From Streptomyces sp. NRRL F-6492 (GTDB lineage Bacteria; Actinomycetota; Actinomycetes; Streptomycetales; Streptomycetaceae), in assembly GCF_001280125.1 (NCBI RefSeq), contig NZ_LGEG01000266.1, forward strand, positions 1 through 64,000: a stretch of 64,000 nucleotides of DNA, read 5' to 3'. Of the stretch, positions 27,581-34,950 are shown piece after piece (within the stretch, counting starts at the first letter, position 1; the number at the start of each line of letters is the position of its first letter). Made by a program: the position numbers and the translations under genes. A model generated the notes under the pieces. It was given only the letters and a program-made list of their open reading frames with translations. It was not told the DNA's origin and searched no databases.

Positions 27581-28204
27581 ATGCGTTCACATGGACACGA
27601 GTACGGAAACGGACACGGAGCCGGTCGTGGAGGCCGTGGCCCCGGAGGCCGGGGCGACTTCGAGGGGCGGCGTGCCGCGTTCGGACCCTTCGGGCCCGGG
27701 TTCGGCGGCGGCCCGTTCGGAGGCGGTCCCTTCGGGGGTCGCGGCGGTGGCGGTGGCCGGGGACGGGCGCGGCGCGGTGACGTGCGGGCCTCGATCCTGG
27801 CGCTCCTGAAGGACCGCCCGATGCACGGCTACGAGATGATCCGCGAGATCGGCGAGCGCAGCGACGGGGCGTGGAAGCCCAGTCCCGGCTCCGTCTACCC
27901 CACCCTCCAGCTGCTGGAGGACGAGGGGCTGATCACCAGCGCGAGCGAGGGCGGCAAGAAGCTGTTCACGCTCACCGACTCCGGGCGCACCGAGGCCGGG
28001 AACGGGCCCGACGCTCCCTGGGAGGAGGCCGGGCGCGGGGTCGACTGGGAGGCCGTGAACGAGATCCGGCAGGCCGGCTTCGGCCTGATGGAGGCGTTCG
28101 GGCAGGTCTGGAAGACCGGCAGTCCCGAGCAGCGGGAGAAGGCGGTCGCCGTGATCAACGAGGCCCGCAAGAAGCTGTACCTGATCCTGGCCGACGAGCA
28201 CTGA
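27581..28204 (+). CDS. PadR-family transcriptional regulator with Gly-rich N-terminus
   Basis: 207 residues. Residues 1-65 are a Gly/Arg/Phe-rich low-complexity arm (repeats of GGGPFGG type). The PadR winged helix follows (SILALLKDRPMHGYEMIREIGERS, then PSPGSVYPTLQLLEDEGLI and KLFTLTDSG), and the C-terminal helix EKAVAVINEARKKLYLIL serves dimerisation. ATG at 27581 has GGAAGGAG 7 nt upstream. PadR proteins repress drug or phenolic-acid genes; none is adjacent, so it may act on itself or a distant target. Confidence 0.9.
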   Translation: MRSHGHEYGNGHGAGRGGRGPGGRGDFEGRRAAFGPFGPGFGGGPFGGGPFGGRGGGGGRGRARRGDVRASILALLKDRPMHGYEMIREIGERSDGAWKPSPGSVYPTLQLLEDEGLITSASEGGKKLFTLTDSGRTEAGNGPDAPWEEAGRGVDWEAVNEIRQAGFGLMEAFGQVWKTGSPEQREKAVAVINEARKKLYLILADEH

Positions 28205-28219
28205 GGCGAAGGACGGACG

Positions 28220-28255
28220 AGGAGGGGCCCGCGGCGACCGCCGCGGGCCCCTCCT
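28220..28255. terminator. Bidirectional terminator between padR and the convergent gene
   Basis: A perfect 16-bp stem (28220-28235 with 28240-28255) with a GACC loop sits between two converging genes. Confidence 0.9.
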
Positions 28256-28272
28256 TCCGTTCCCCCCGGCGT

Positions 28273-28497
28273 TCAGCGCCGGTGGACCGTCAGCTCCGCC
28301 GCGGTCGGGTCCGCCCCGTCGCCGATCCACCGGATCTCCGCCGTGTCGAAGCTGTCGGAGGCGCGCGGCGCCCCGTCCTCCTCGTGGCAGTGGAAGGCGG
28401 CCCAGAACAGATCGGCGCGCAGCGCCTCCCGGGGCGCGTACACCCGGTACACGTACTGCCGCCCGTCGACCGCGAGCAGACCCACCATCCAGAACAC
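28273..28497 (-). CDS. Hypothetical protein, possibly the 3' part of a frameshifted gene
   Basis: 74 residues that look coding (GRQYVYRVYAPREALRADLFWAAFHCHEEDG, then IRWIGDGADPTAAELTVHRR). The GTG at 28497 has no ribosome site. Upstream, in a different frame, 28640-28500 reads VRIPPEWGTGAWFLLLANEIARD, which also looks like protein and follows a GGAGAGGAG site. One gene broken by an indel near 28,500-28,590 would explain both. The family is not recognised. Confidence 0.5.
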   Translation of the reverse strand: MFWMVGLLAVDGRQYVYRVYAPREALRADLFWAAFHCHEEDGAPRASDSFDTAEIRWIGDGADPTAAELTVHRR

Positions 28498-28694
28498 GTT
28501 CGGAGGACGAGCGGAGAGGGGGCCGTGGTTGCAGGAGGGGCGCGAGGCAAGGCGGCGCGCGCCTCTCCGGGAGTGTCGCGCGCGATCTCATTCGCAAGGA
28601 GGAGGAACCACGCGCCCGTGCCCCACTCCGGTGGGATGCGGACATGCTCCTCTCCGGTGATGTTCCGGCCGCCCGGGTCTGATGAGGTGGGAGC

Positions 28695-29324
28695 GTGCAC
28701 AGTCCCGTCCCGCGCCCCCCGTCGTTCCGGCAGCCCGCCGCCCCGCGGGCGGAGCTCGCCACCTTTCTGACGCCGTCGCTCGCGGCGGTCGTCTCGGGCG
28801 CGCGCCGCAGGGCCCTCAGGGACGGGGACCGTCAGATCGACACCGCGCACCTGCTGCACTCGCTCGTCGAGTCCGACCCCGAGGCCGCCGCCGCGTTCGA
28901 GGACCGCGACCGGCTCGCCCGCGTCCTCGGCTACCTCGTCCAGCGGTCCATCGGCTACGGCCTGCGCTGGCAGCGCTCCGTCGAGGACTCGGGAACCCGG
29001 CGCCTGCTGCCCGCGACGCGCGGGACCGGGCCCCGGGACGCCCTGGCCCCCGGCTGGTCGCCCGCCGCTGCCGCCGCCCTGGAGGGCGCCCTCCGGCGGG
29101 CGGCGGGGCGCGGCGAGCCGCAGGCCCGGGGCGTCGACCTGCTCGCCGTCGTCGCCGCCGACCCCGAGAGCCGGGCCGTCGAGGTGCTGCGCCGCGCCGG
29201 GGTCGACCCGGCCGCCCTGGCCGCCCGCGCCGACCTCGCCGGCGCCCCGCGCGAGGCCCTCGACCGCGCCGGCGACCCCGTCCCCGGCGGTGCCCGCCAC
29301 GAGGGGCCGTCTCAACAGGTGTAA
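28695..29324 (+). CDS. Clp N-terminal domain-like protein
   Basis: 209 residues with two copies of the four-helix Clp repeat fold: FLTPSLAAVVSGARRRALRDGDRQIDTAHLLHSLVES and a second weaker copy around SPAAAAALEGALRRAA...VDLLAVVAADPESRA. There is no AAA+ ATPase module. Free-standing Clp_N proteins are common in Streptomyces and may act as adaptors or stress proteins. GTG at 28695 starts the conserved part. The stop lies inside the palindromic promoter of the following EamA gene. Confidence 0.78.
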   Translation: MHSPVPRPPSFRQPAAPRAELATFLTPSLAAVVSGARRRALRDGDRQIDTAHLLHSLVESDPEAAAAFEDRDRLARVLGYLVQRSIGYGLRWQRSVEDSGTRRLLPATRGTGPRDALAPGWSPAAAAALEGALRRAAGRGEPQARGVDLLAVVAADPESRAVEVLRRAGVDPAALAARADLAGAPREALDRAGDPVPGGARHEGPSQQV

Positions 29325-29359
29325 CGGGGCTTACACCCCTGACGGCGTCCTGTCATGAT
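29318..29359 (+). promoter_or_regulatory. Palindrome over the promoter of the EamA gene
   Basis: A perfect inverted repeat GGTGTAA-N6-TTACACC (29318-29337) covers the candidate -35 (TTACAC, 29331-29336). After 17 bp a CATGAT -10-like box (29354-29359) ends 6 nt before the ATG at 29366, so the transcript may be leaderless and controlled by a dimeric regulator. Confidence 0.55.
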
Positions 29360-29365
29360 GGCCCC

Positions 29366-30433
29366 ATGCACGCGTCTCAGGGGAGAAGCGCCGGCCTGGG
29401 ACTCGCCCTGGCCTCGGCCTTCGCATTCGGTGGTTCGGGAGTGGCGGCCAAGCCGCTCATCGAAGCGGGACTCGACCCGCTCCACGTCGTCTGGCTCCGG
29501 GTCGCCGGCGCCGCGCTCGTCATGCTGCCGGTGGCCTGGCGCCACCGGGACCTCCTGCGCCGCAAACCCGCCCTCCTCGTGGGCTTCGGCCTGCTCGCCG
29601 TCGCCGGCGTCCAGGCCTTCTACTTCGCCTCGATCTCCCGCATCCCGGTCGGCGTCGCCCTCCTCGTCGAGTACCTCGCCCCCGCCCTCGTCCTCGGCTG
29701 GGTCCGCTTCGTCCAGCGCCGGCCCGTCACCCGCGCCGCCGCCTTCGGCGTCGTCCTCGCCGTCGGCGGGCTCGCGTGCGTCGTCCAGGTCTGGTCCGGA
29801 CTGAGCTTCGACCTCCTCGGACTCCTCCTCGCGCTCGCCGCCGCCTGCTGCCAGGTCGGCTACTTCGTCCTCTCCGACCAGGGCGCCGACGAGGCCGAGC
29901 CGGCCGACCCGGTCGGCGTCATCGCGTACGGACTGCTCATCGGCGCGCTCGTCCTCACCGTCGTGGCCCGGCCGTGGGGCATGGACTGGGCGGTCCTCGG
30001 CGGCCGCGCCGCCATGGACGGCACCGGTGTGCCCGCCTGGCTGCTGCTCGGCTGGATCGTGCTGATCGCCACCGTCTTCGCCTACGTCACCGGCGTCGTC
30101 TCGGTGCGCCGGCTCTCCCCGCAGGTGGCGGGCGTCGTGGCCTGTCTGGAGGCCGTCGTCGCGACCGTCCTGGCCTGGGTCCTGCTCGGCGAGCACCTGG
30201 GCGCGCCGCAGATCGTCGGCGGCGCGGTGGTCCTCGTCGGCGCCTTCATCGCCCAGTCCTCGACGCCCAAGGCGCCGTCGTCCGGGCCCGTGGCCGGTGG
30301 AACGGGCGACGTGGGGCAGGTCGCGGCCGAATCCGAGGCGGGGGCCGGTGGCGATGCCGGGGCCGGTGCCGGGGCCGGTGCCGGGGAGGCCGGTCGGGAA
30401 GCCGGGTTGTCCGCCGGGAAGACCGCCCCGTAG
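29366..30433 (+). CDS. EamA-family (DMT) transporter
   Basis: 355 residues with ten membrane helices in two EamA halves (first about 1-135, second about 150-285; LLGEHLGAPQIVGGAVVLVGAF is the typical last helix pair). Such permeases export amino acids or other metabolites. The last 60 residues are a Gly/Ala-rich cytoplasmic tail with repeated GAGA units. ATG at 29366 follows a leaderless-type promoter. The next gene is a second, only distantly related EamA transporter. Confidence 0.88.
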   Translation: MHASQGRSAGLGLALASAFAFGGSGVAAKPLIEAGLDPLHVVWLRVAGAALVMLPVAWRHRDLLRRKPALLVGFGLLAVAGVQAFYFASISRIPVGVALLVEYLAPALVLGWVRFVQRRPVTRAAAFGVVLAVGGLACVVQVWSGLSFDLLGLLLALAAACCQVGYFVLSDQGADEAEPADPVGVIAYGLLIGALVLTVVARPWGMDWAVLGGRAAMDGTGVPAWLLLGWIVLIATVFAYVTGVVSVRRLSPQVAGVVACLEAVVATVLAWVLLGEHLGAPQIVGGAVVLVGAFIAQSSTPKAPSSGPVAGGTGDVGQVAAESEAGAGGDAGAGAGAGAGEAGREAGLSAGKTAP

Positions 30434-30608
30434 GGTGCCGATCATGCATTCGACCGTGCTTCCGCCTCCCGCCGCCTAGCACGCGCGGGGACCTTCCCGA
30501 CGAAGACCGGGCCCGGACGGCGACTCCTCGCCGCCGGGGCGGTTCGTCGCTGCCCGCGCGCGGAGCCCAGCGACCACCCTTCCCTCCCGTCTTCCACGGA
30601 GAAGTCAC
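30431..30608 (+). promoter_or_regulatory. Leader region of the second EamA gene with a short leaderless ORF
   Basis: A TAGGGT -10 box (30431-30436) overlaps the end of the first EamA gene. Seven nt later ATG 30444 opens an 11-codon ORF, MHSTVLPPPAA, ending at 30479. The remaining 129 nt can pair CGCGCGGG (30482-30489) with CCCGCGCG (30553-30560), and hold a CGGCGA-CTCC-TCGCCG hairpin (30518-30533). This resembles an attenuation or ribosome-stalling leader for the gene at 30609. Confidence 0.5.
30444..30479 (+). CDS. Putative 11-residue leader peptide
   Basis: ATG to TAG encodes MHSTVLPPPAA. The start is 7 nt after a TAGGGT -10 box, the spacing of other leaderless genes here. Three consecutive prolines are a known cause of ribosome stalling. 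It lies 129 nt upstream of an exporter gene. Expression is inferred only from the promoter. Confidence 0.45.
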   Translation: MHSTVLPPPAA

Positions 30609-31619
30609 GTGTCGAACTCCTCGGGATCCGCCCTGTCCGTCGGGCGGAGCCTCTTCTATCTGATCGTCGCCGGGATCGCCTGGGGCACGGCCGGTGCCGC
30701 CGCCTCGCTGATCTTCCGCGTCAGCGACATGGGCCCCCTCGCCCTCTCCTTCTGGCGCTGCGCCGGCGGCCTGGTCCTGCTGCTCGGCGCCCTCGCCCTG
30801 CGGTCCCGGCGCGCGACCGCCCGCGAGGCCGGCGGCGGGACCGCCGGCACGGCCTCCCGTACGGCCTCCCGTACGGCCGGGGAGTCGCGCCGCCGCAGGG
30901 CGGTCCGCATCCTCGGCACCGGCGTCGGGCTCACCGTCTTCCAGAGCGCGTACTTCGCCGCCGTCGAGGCCACGGGCCTGGCCGTCGGCACCGTCGTCAC
31001 CCTGGGCGCGGGCCCCGTCCTCATCGCCCTGGGCGCCCGCCTCACCATGGGGGAGCGCCTGGGCCGCGGCGGGACCACCGCCGTCGTCGGGGCGCTCGCC
31101 GGGCTCGTCGTCCTCGTCCTGGGCGGCGGAACCGCCGAGGTGCGCCCCCTCGGCGTCGCCCTCGCGGTCGTCTCGGCCGCCGGATACGCGGCGATCACCC
31201 TGCTCACCCGTCGGCTCGGCCGCGACGGCGGCGGCGCGGACGCCCTGGCGACGACCGCCTGGGCCTTCGCGATCGGGTCCGCCGGGCTGCTGCCCGTGGC
31301 CCTCGCGGAGGGGATCGTCCCGCACACCGGCGCCCCGGTGGGCGTGCTGCTCCTCCTCGTGTACGTGGCGGCGGTGCCGACCGCGCTCGCGTACGCGCTG
31401 TACTTCGCCGGAGCGGCGGTCGTCCGGGCCGCCACCGTCTCCGTGATCATGCTCCTGGAGCCGGTGAGCGCCGCCCTGATCGCGGTCTCGCTCCTCGGCG
31501 AGCGGCTCACCGCGGCGATCGTGCTCGGCACGCTGCTGCTGCTCGCCGCCGTCACGGGCCTCGCCTTCGCGGAGACGCGGACGGCGGTGGAACGCAGGCG
31601 GGAGGCCGCGGCGGTGTAG
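30609..31619 (+). CDS. EamA-family (DMT) transporter
   Basis: 336 residues, ten predicted membrane helices in two EamA units. The first begins [19 protein letters not shown]; the second ends [38 protein letters not shown] 35-residue Arg/Thr/Ala-rich loop with repeated RTAS near residue 80 separates helices 3 and 4 and is unusual in length. GTG at 30609 has GGAGAAG upstream. The gene is preceded by a 130-nt structured leader with a short ORF, hinting at control by translation of that ORF. Confidence 0.88.
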   Translation: MSNSSGSALSVGRSLFYLIVAGIAWGTAGAAASLIFRVSDMGPLALSFWRCAGGLVLLLGALALRSRRATAREAGGGTAGTASRTASRTAGESRRRRAVRILGTGVGLTVFQSAYFAAVEATGLAVGTVVTLGAGPVLIALGARLTMGERLGRGGTTAVVGALAGLVVLVLGGGTAEVRPLGVALAVVSAAGYAAITLLTRRLGRDGGGADALATTAWAFAIGSAGLLPVALAEGIVPHTGAPVGVLLLLVYVAAVPTALAYALYFAGAAVVRAATVSVIMLLEPVSAALIAVSLLGERLTAAIVLGTLLLLAAVTGLAFAETRTAVERRREAAAV

Positions 31620-31642
31620 GCCGGTTCCCTCCCGGGCCGTCG

Positions 31643-31668
31643 GCCGGCCGCGAGGCGTCGCGGCCGGC
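31643..31668 (+). terminator. Terminator after the second EamA gene
   Basis: A perfect 10-bp stem (31643-31652 with 31659-31668) and a 6-nt loop in a GC-rich run, 24 nt after the stop. Confidence 0.6.
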
Positions 31669-31757
31669 GGGCCCGGGTCTCCCGGTCGCCGGGCCCGTCG
31701 CGTTCGGAGAGGGGGGTCGGCACGGTTCGTCCGTCCCCTCGCCCGCCCCGCCCGCCG

Positions 31758-32474
31758 TCAGAGCGCGGCGAGGTAGCCGGGCAGGGCGACGGACGGGTCG
31801 AGGTCGTCCGCCGGGACCGGGGCGCCGTAGCCGCCGCGCACGGGGACCACGCCGGACCAGTGGGGGAGGGCGAGGTCCTCGGGGTCGTCGTTGGGGCCGC
31901 CGGTGCGGACCTTCGCGGAGACCTCGTCGAGGTCGAGGCGGATCACGGCGGTGGCGGCGAGCTCCTTGGCGTTCGCGGGGCGCGAGTCGGCGGAGCGGCC
32001 GGGGACGACGTGGTCCACGAGGGCGTCGAGGGCGGTCCGCAGCTCCTCGGGGTCGGTGACCCGGTGGGCGGTGCCGTGGACGACGACCGAGCGGTAGTTG
32101 AGGGAGTGGTGGAAGGCGGAGCGGGCGAGCACGAGGCCGTCGACGTGGGTCACGGTCAGGCAGACCGGCAGGCCGGGGGCCTTCTCGCCGTCGCCGGTCG
32201 CGCGCAGCGGCCGCGAGCCGGTGGAGCCGTGGACGTAGAGGCGCTCGCCGACCCGGCCGAAGAGGGTGGGGAGCACGACGGGCACGCCGTCGCGGACGAA
32301 GCCGAGGTGGCAGACGTAGGCCTCGTCGAGGATCGAATGGACCAGCTCCCTGTCGTACGAGGCGCGCTCCCGGGAGCGGGTGGGCACGGTCCGGGCGGTC
32401 GGCGTGTAGGCGGCCGGCGGCGATGCGGGGACGGGGACGTCGATCGGCGCGGGGTCCTCGACGGTGTCGCTCAT
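31758..32474 (-). CDS. Pyridoxamine 5'-phosphate oxidase-like flavin/heme-binding protein
   Basis: 238 residues. A split-barrel fold follows a Pro-rich N-terminus: ILDEAYVCHLGFVRDGVPVVLPTLFGRVGERLYVHGSTGSRPLR, then LARSAFHHSLNYRSVVVHGTAHRV. Members bind FMN or F420, or are inactive heme-binding relatives; the substrate is unknown. ATG at 32474 has GGAG 6 nt upstream; ATG 32486 is in frame. It is divergent from a MocR regulator and shares its palindromic promoter, the standard pairing for MocR targets. Confidence 0.85.
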   Translation of the reverse strand: MSDTVEDPAPIDVPVPASPPAAYTPTARTVPTRSRERASYDRELVHSILDEAYVCHLGFVRDGVPVVLPTLFGRVGERLYVHGSTGSRPLRATGDGEKAPGLPVCLTVTHVDGLVLARSAFHHSLNYRSVVVHGTAHRVTDPEELRTALDALVDHVVPGRSADSRPANAKELAATAVIRLDLDEVSAKVRTGGPNDDPEDLALPHWSGVVPVRGGYGAPVPADDLDPSVALPGYLAAL

Positions 32475-32486
32475 TGCGTACTCCAT

Positions 32487-32502
32487 TGCACTAGTGCATA
32501 AT
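32487..32502. promoter_or_regulatory. Operator and -10 box between the PNPOx-like and MocR genes
   Basis: A perfect 12-bp palindrome TGCACTAGTGCA (32487-32498) is fused to a CATAAT -10 box (32497-32502) that ends 7 nt before GTG 32510. The site lies between divergent genes and is a likely MocR operator. Confidence 0.65.
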
Positions 32503-32509
32503 GTTGTTT

Positions 32510-33844
32510 GTGCTAGGAGAGTATCGGATCGAAGGCCGTCGCGCATCGGACATCGCCGCCAGCGTCGAGCGGGGAGTCGGCGCGGGCGCGCTGACGCCCG
32601 GCCAACCCCTCCCGCCCATGCGGGAGTTGGCGGCCACCCTGGGAGTGAACCCCAACACCGTCGCCGCCGCCTACCGCACCCTGCGCGAGCGCGGGGTCAT
32701 CGAGACGGACGGGCGGCGCGGCAGCCGGGTGCGCCCGCGCCCCGCCACGACCGCGCGCGGCTCGATCCGGGTCGAGGCGCCCGCCGGGGTGCGGGACGTC
32801 AGCAACGGCAGCCCCGACCCCGTCCTCCTCCCGCCCCTCGGCGACGCCCTCGCGGAGGTCGCGCGGCGGTACGCCGAGCGGCCCGGCATGTACGGAGAGG
32901 CCCCGGTCGACGAGGAGTTCGGGCGGCTCGCCCGCGCCGCCCTCGACGCGGACGGCGTGCCGGACGGGCCCGTCGGCGTGGCCTCGGGCTCCCTCGACGC
33001 CATCGAGCGGGTGCTCGCGGTCCACCTCAGGCCGGGCGACGCCGTCGCCGTCGAGGACCCGGGCTGGGGCAGCCTCCTCGACCTGGTGCCCGCGCTCGGA
33101 CTGCGGCCGGTGCCGGTAGCCGTCGACGACGAGGGGCCGCTCCCCGGGGAGGTCGAGCGCGCGCTCCGGCGGGACGGGGCGCGGGCCGTGATCGTCACCG
33201 ACCGGGCGCAGAACCCGACCGGCGCCTGCGTCGGCGAGGAGCGGGCCCGGGAACTGTGGCGGGTCCTCGCCGCGCACCCCGGCGTGCTGCTCGTCGAGGA
33301 CGACCACGGGCACGGCATCGTCGCGCAGCCGCTCCACCCCCTGGCCGGGGTCACCGACCGCTGGGTCCTGGTCCGCTCGGTCGCCAAGGCGTACGGCCCC
33401 GACCTGCGGATCGCCGTCTTCACCGGGGACGCCGAGACCGTCGACCGGGTGCTCGGGCGGCAGCGGCTCGGCCCCGGCTGGGTGAGCCGGCTGCTCCAGC
33501 GGACCGTCGCGCACCTCTGGGCCTCGGAGGCGGTGGACCCGGCCGTCGTCGCGCGCGCGTACGGCGAACGGCGCGACGGGCTGGTCCGCGCCCTCGCCCG
33601 GCGCGGCGTCGAGGCGTACGGGCGCTCCGGCATGAACGTGTGGGTGCCGGTCGCCGACGAGACGGGCGCGGTCGCGCGGCTCCTCGCGGCGGGCTGGGCG
33701 GTGGCTCCGGGCGCGCGGTTCCGGATGGACACCGGGCCCGCCGTCCGGCTCACCGTCTCCGGGCTGGCCGTCGCGGACGTCGAGCCCCTGGCCGACGCCG
33801 TCGCCGGGGCCGCGGGACCCGCGCCGGCGCGGAGTTACGGATAG
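32510..33844 (+). CDS. MocR-type regulator (GntR HTH plus aminotransferase fold)
   Basis: 444 residues. Residues 1-75 are a GntR winged helix (LPPMRELAATLGVNPNTVAAAYRTLRERG). The rest is a class I aminotransferase domain with the PLP lysine in RSVAKAYGPDLR (near residue 295) and AQNPTGA upstream. MocR proteins sense PLP or amino acids; a neighbour with a pyridoxamine-oxidase fold suits a vitamin B6-related role. GTG at 32510 is preferred over ATG 32501 because a CATAAT box ends 7 nt before it and VLGEYRIEGRRA matches the usual start of the family. Confidence 0.88.
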   Translation: MLGEYRIEGRRASDIAASVERGVGAGALTPGQPLPPMRELAATLGVNPNTVAAAYRTLRERGVIETDGRRGSRVRPRPATTARGSIRVEAPAGVRDVSNGSPDPVLLPPLGDALAEVARRYAERPGMYGEAPVDEEFGRLARAALDADGVPDGPVGVASGSLDAIERVLAVHLRPGDAVAVEDPGWGSLLDLVPALGLRPVPVAVDDEGPLPGEVERALRRDGARAVIVTDRAQNPTGACVGEERARELWRVLAAHPGVLLVEDDHGHGIVAQPLHPLAGVTDRWVLVRSVAKAYGPDLRIAVFTGDAETVDRVLGRQRLGPGWVSRLLQRTVAHLWASEAVDPAVVARAYGERRDGLVRALARRGVEAYGRSGMNVWVPVADETGAVARLLAAGWAVAPGARFRMDTGPAVRLTVSGLAVADVEPLADAVAGAAGPAPARSYG

Positions 33845-34055
33845 GGGTCTCCGGGAAGCGCCGCTCGTGGCGGGTGTCGCTCCAGTGACGTTTCTGCGGT
33901 GAATGTGCTGGGCCTGGAGGGTGAGTCGCCCCCCGGCGGGGCGCAAGTCCCCGGTGGATCGCGGAATCATCGGGTCCGGCGAAGGCCCGCCGTTCCGCCG
34001 AGGTGGGCGGCCCCTTCGCGTTCCCCGTGTTTCCCGGACCCCCAGGAGCAGGACG

Positions 34056-34904
34056 ATGAGCCATGGCAGCAGGTTGCGCGACCGGATCGCGGAACCGGGG
34101 ACGACCCCGCTGATCGGCGTCTACGACATGTACTCGGCCTCCCTGTCGGCCGCGCACTACGACGGGATGTTCGTCTCCGGATTCGGCTTCGCCGCCTCGT
34201 ACTACGGCCTGCCGGACATCGGCTTCATCGCCTGGCCCGACATGGTCGCCTTCGTGCAGCGGCTGCGCGGCGCGTTCCCCCGGCACCACCTCCTCGTGGA
34301 CATCGACGACGGCTACGTCGATCCCGAGGTGGCCTGTCACGTGGTGGAGGGCCTGGAGCGGACCGGCGCCTCGGGCGTGGTCCTGGAGGACCAGAAGCGG
34401 CCGCGCCGGTGCGGCCACGCGGACGGCAAGCAGGTGCTGCCGCTCGACGAGTACCTCGCCAAACTGGAGATGGTCCTCGCGACCCGCCGGGACATGGTCG
34501 TGGTGGCCCGCACGGACGCCACCGAGGAGGAGGACGTCCTCCACCGGGCCAAGTGCCTGGCCGCCACCGACGCGGACGTGGTCCTCGTGGACGGCGTGCG
34601 CGACGTGGCGGGGATCCGCGCGATCCGCGAGGTGACCGGCGACAAGCCGCTGCTCTTCAACCAGATCGCGGGCGGGAAGTCCCCGCGCCTCTCGCTCGCC
34701 GAACTCACCGGGCTCGGCGTGGACGTGGCGATCTACAGCACCCCCTGCCTGTTCGCCGCCCACGAGGCGATCGACTCGGCGCTCGCCGAGCTGAAGCGCG
34801 CCGACGGCAGGCTGCCGGCCCCCGGCCCGGACGGCGGCGTCGGGGTCGCCGCCTCGACGCGGCTCCTGGAACGGAACATCGCCCGCCGGCGTACGGGGGC
34901 GTGA
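34056..34904 (+). CDS. Isocitrate lyase / PEP mutase superfamily enzyme
   Basis: 282 residues with a TIM-barrel order typical of the superfamily: PLIGVYDMYSASLSA, HHLLVDIDDGYVD (metal-binding Asp), GVVLEDQKRPRRCGH and VVVARTDAT. RRCGH resembles the KKCGH catalytic loop of isocitrate and methylisocitrate lyases, with Arg for the first Lys. The substrate is therefore probably a 2-hydroxy or methyl dicarboxylic acid, but it is not certain. ATG at 34056 has AGGAG 7 nt upstream. The 211-nt upstream gap has hairpins but no gene. Confidence 0.83.
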   Translation: MSHGSRLRDRIAEPGTTPLIGVYDMYSASLSAAHYDGMFVSGFGFAASYYGLPDIGFIAWPDMVAFVQRLRGAFPRHHLLVDIDDGYVDPEVACHVVEGLERTGASGVVLEDQKRPRRCGHADGKQVLPLDEYLAKLEMVLATRRDMVVVARTDATEEEDVLHRAKCLAATDADVVLVDGVRDVAGIRAIREVTGDKPLLFNQIAGGKSPRLSLAELTGLGVDVAIYSTPCLFAAHEAIDSALAELKRADGRLPAPGPDGGVGVAASTRLLERNIARRRTGA

Positions 34905-34912
34905 ACGGGCGG

Positions 34913-34947
34913 TCCGTACCCCCGGGTCGTCACCCCGGGGGTACGGA
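34913..34947. terminator. Bidirectional terminator between the PEP-mutase-like and EamA genes
   Basis: A perfect 14-bp stem (34913-34926 with 34934-34947) with a 7-nt loop lies between convergent genes, 9 nt after the plus-strand stop and 4 nt beyond the minus-strand stop. Confidence 0.9.
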
Positions 34948-34950
34948 AAC

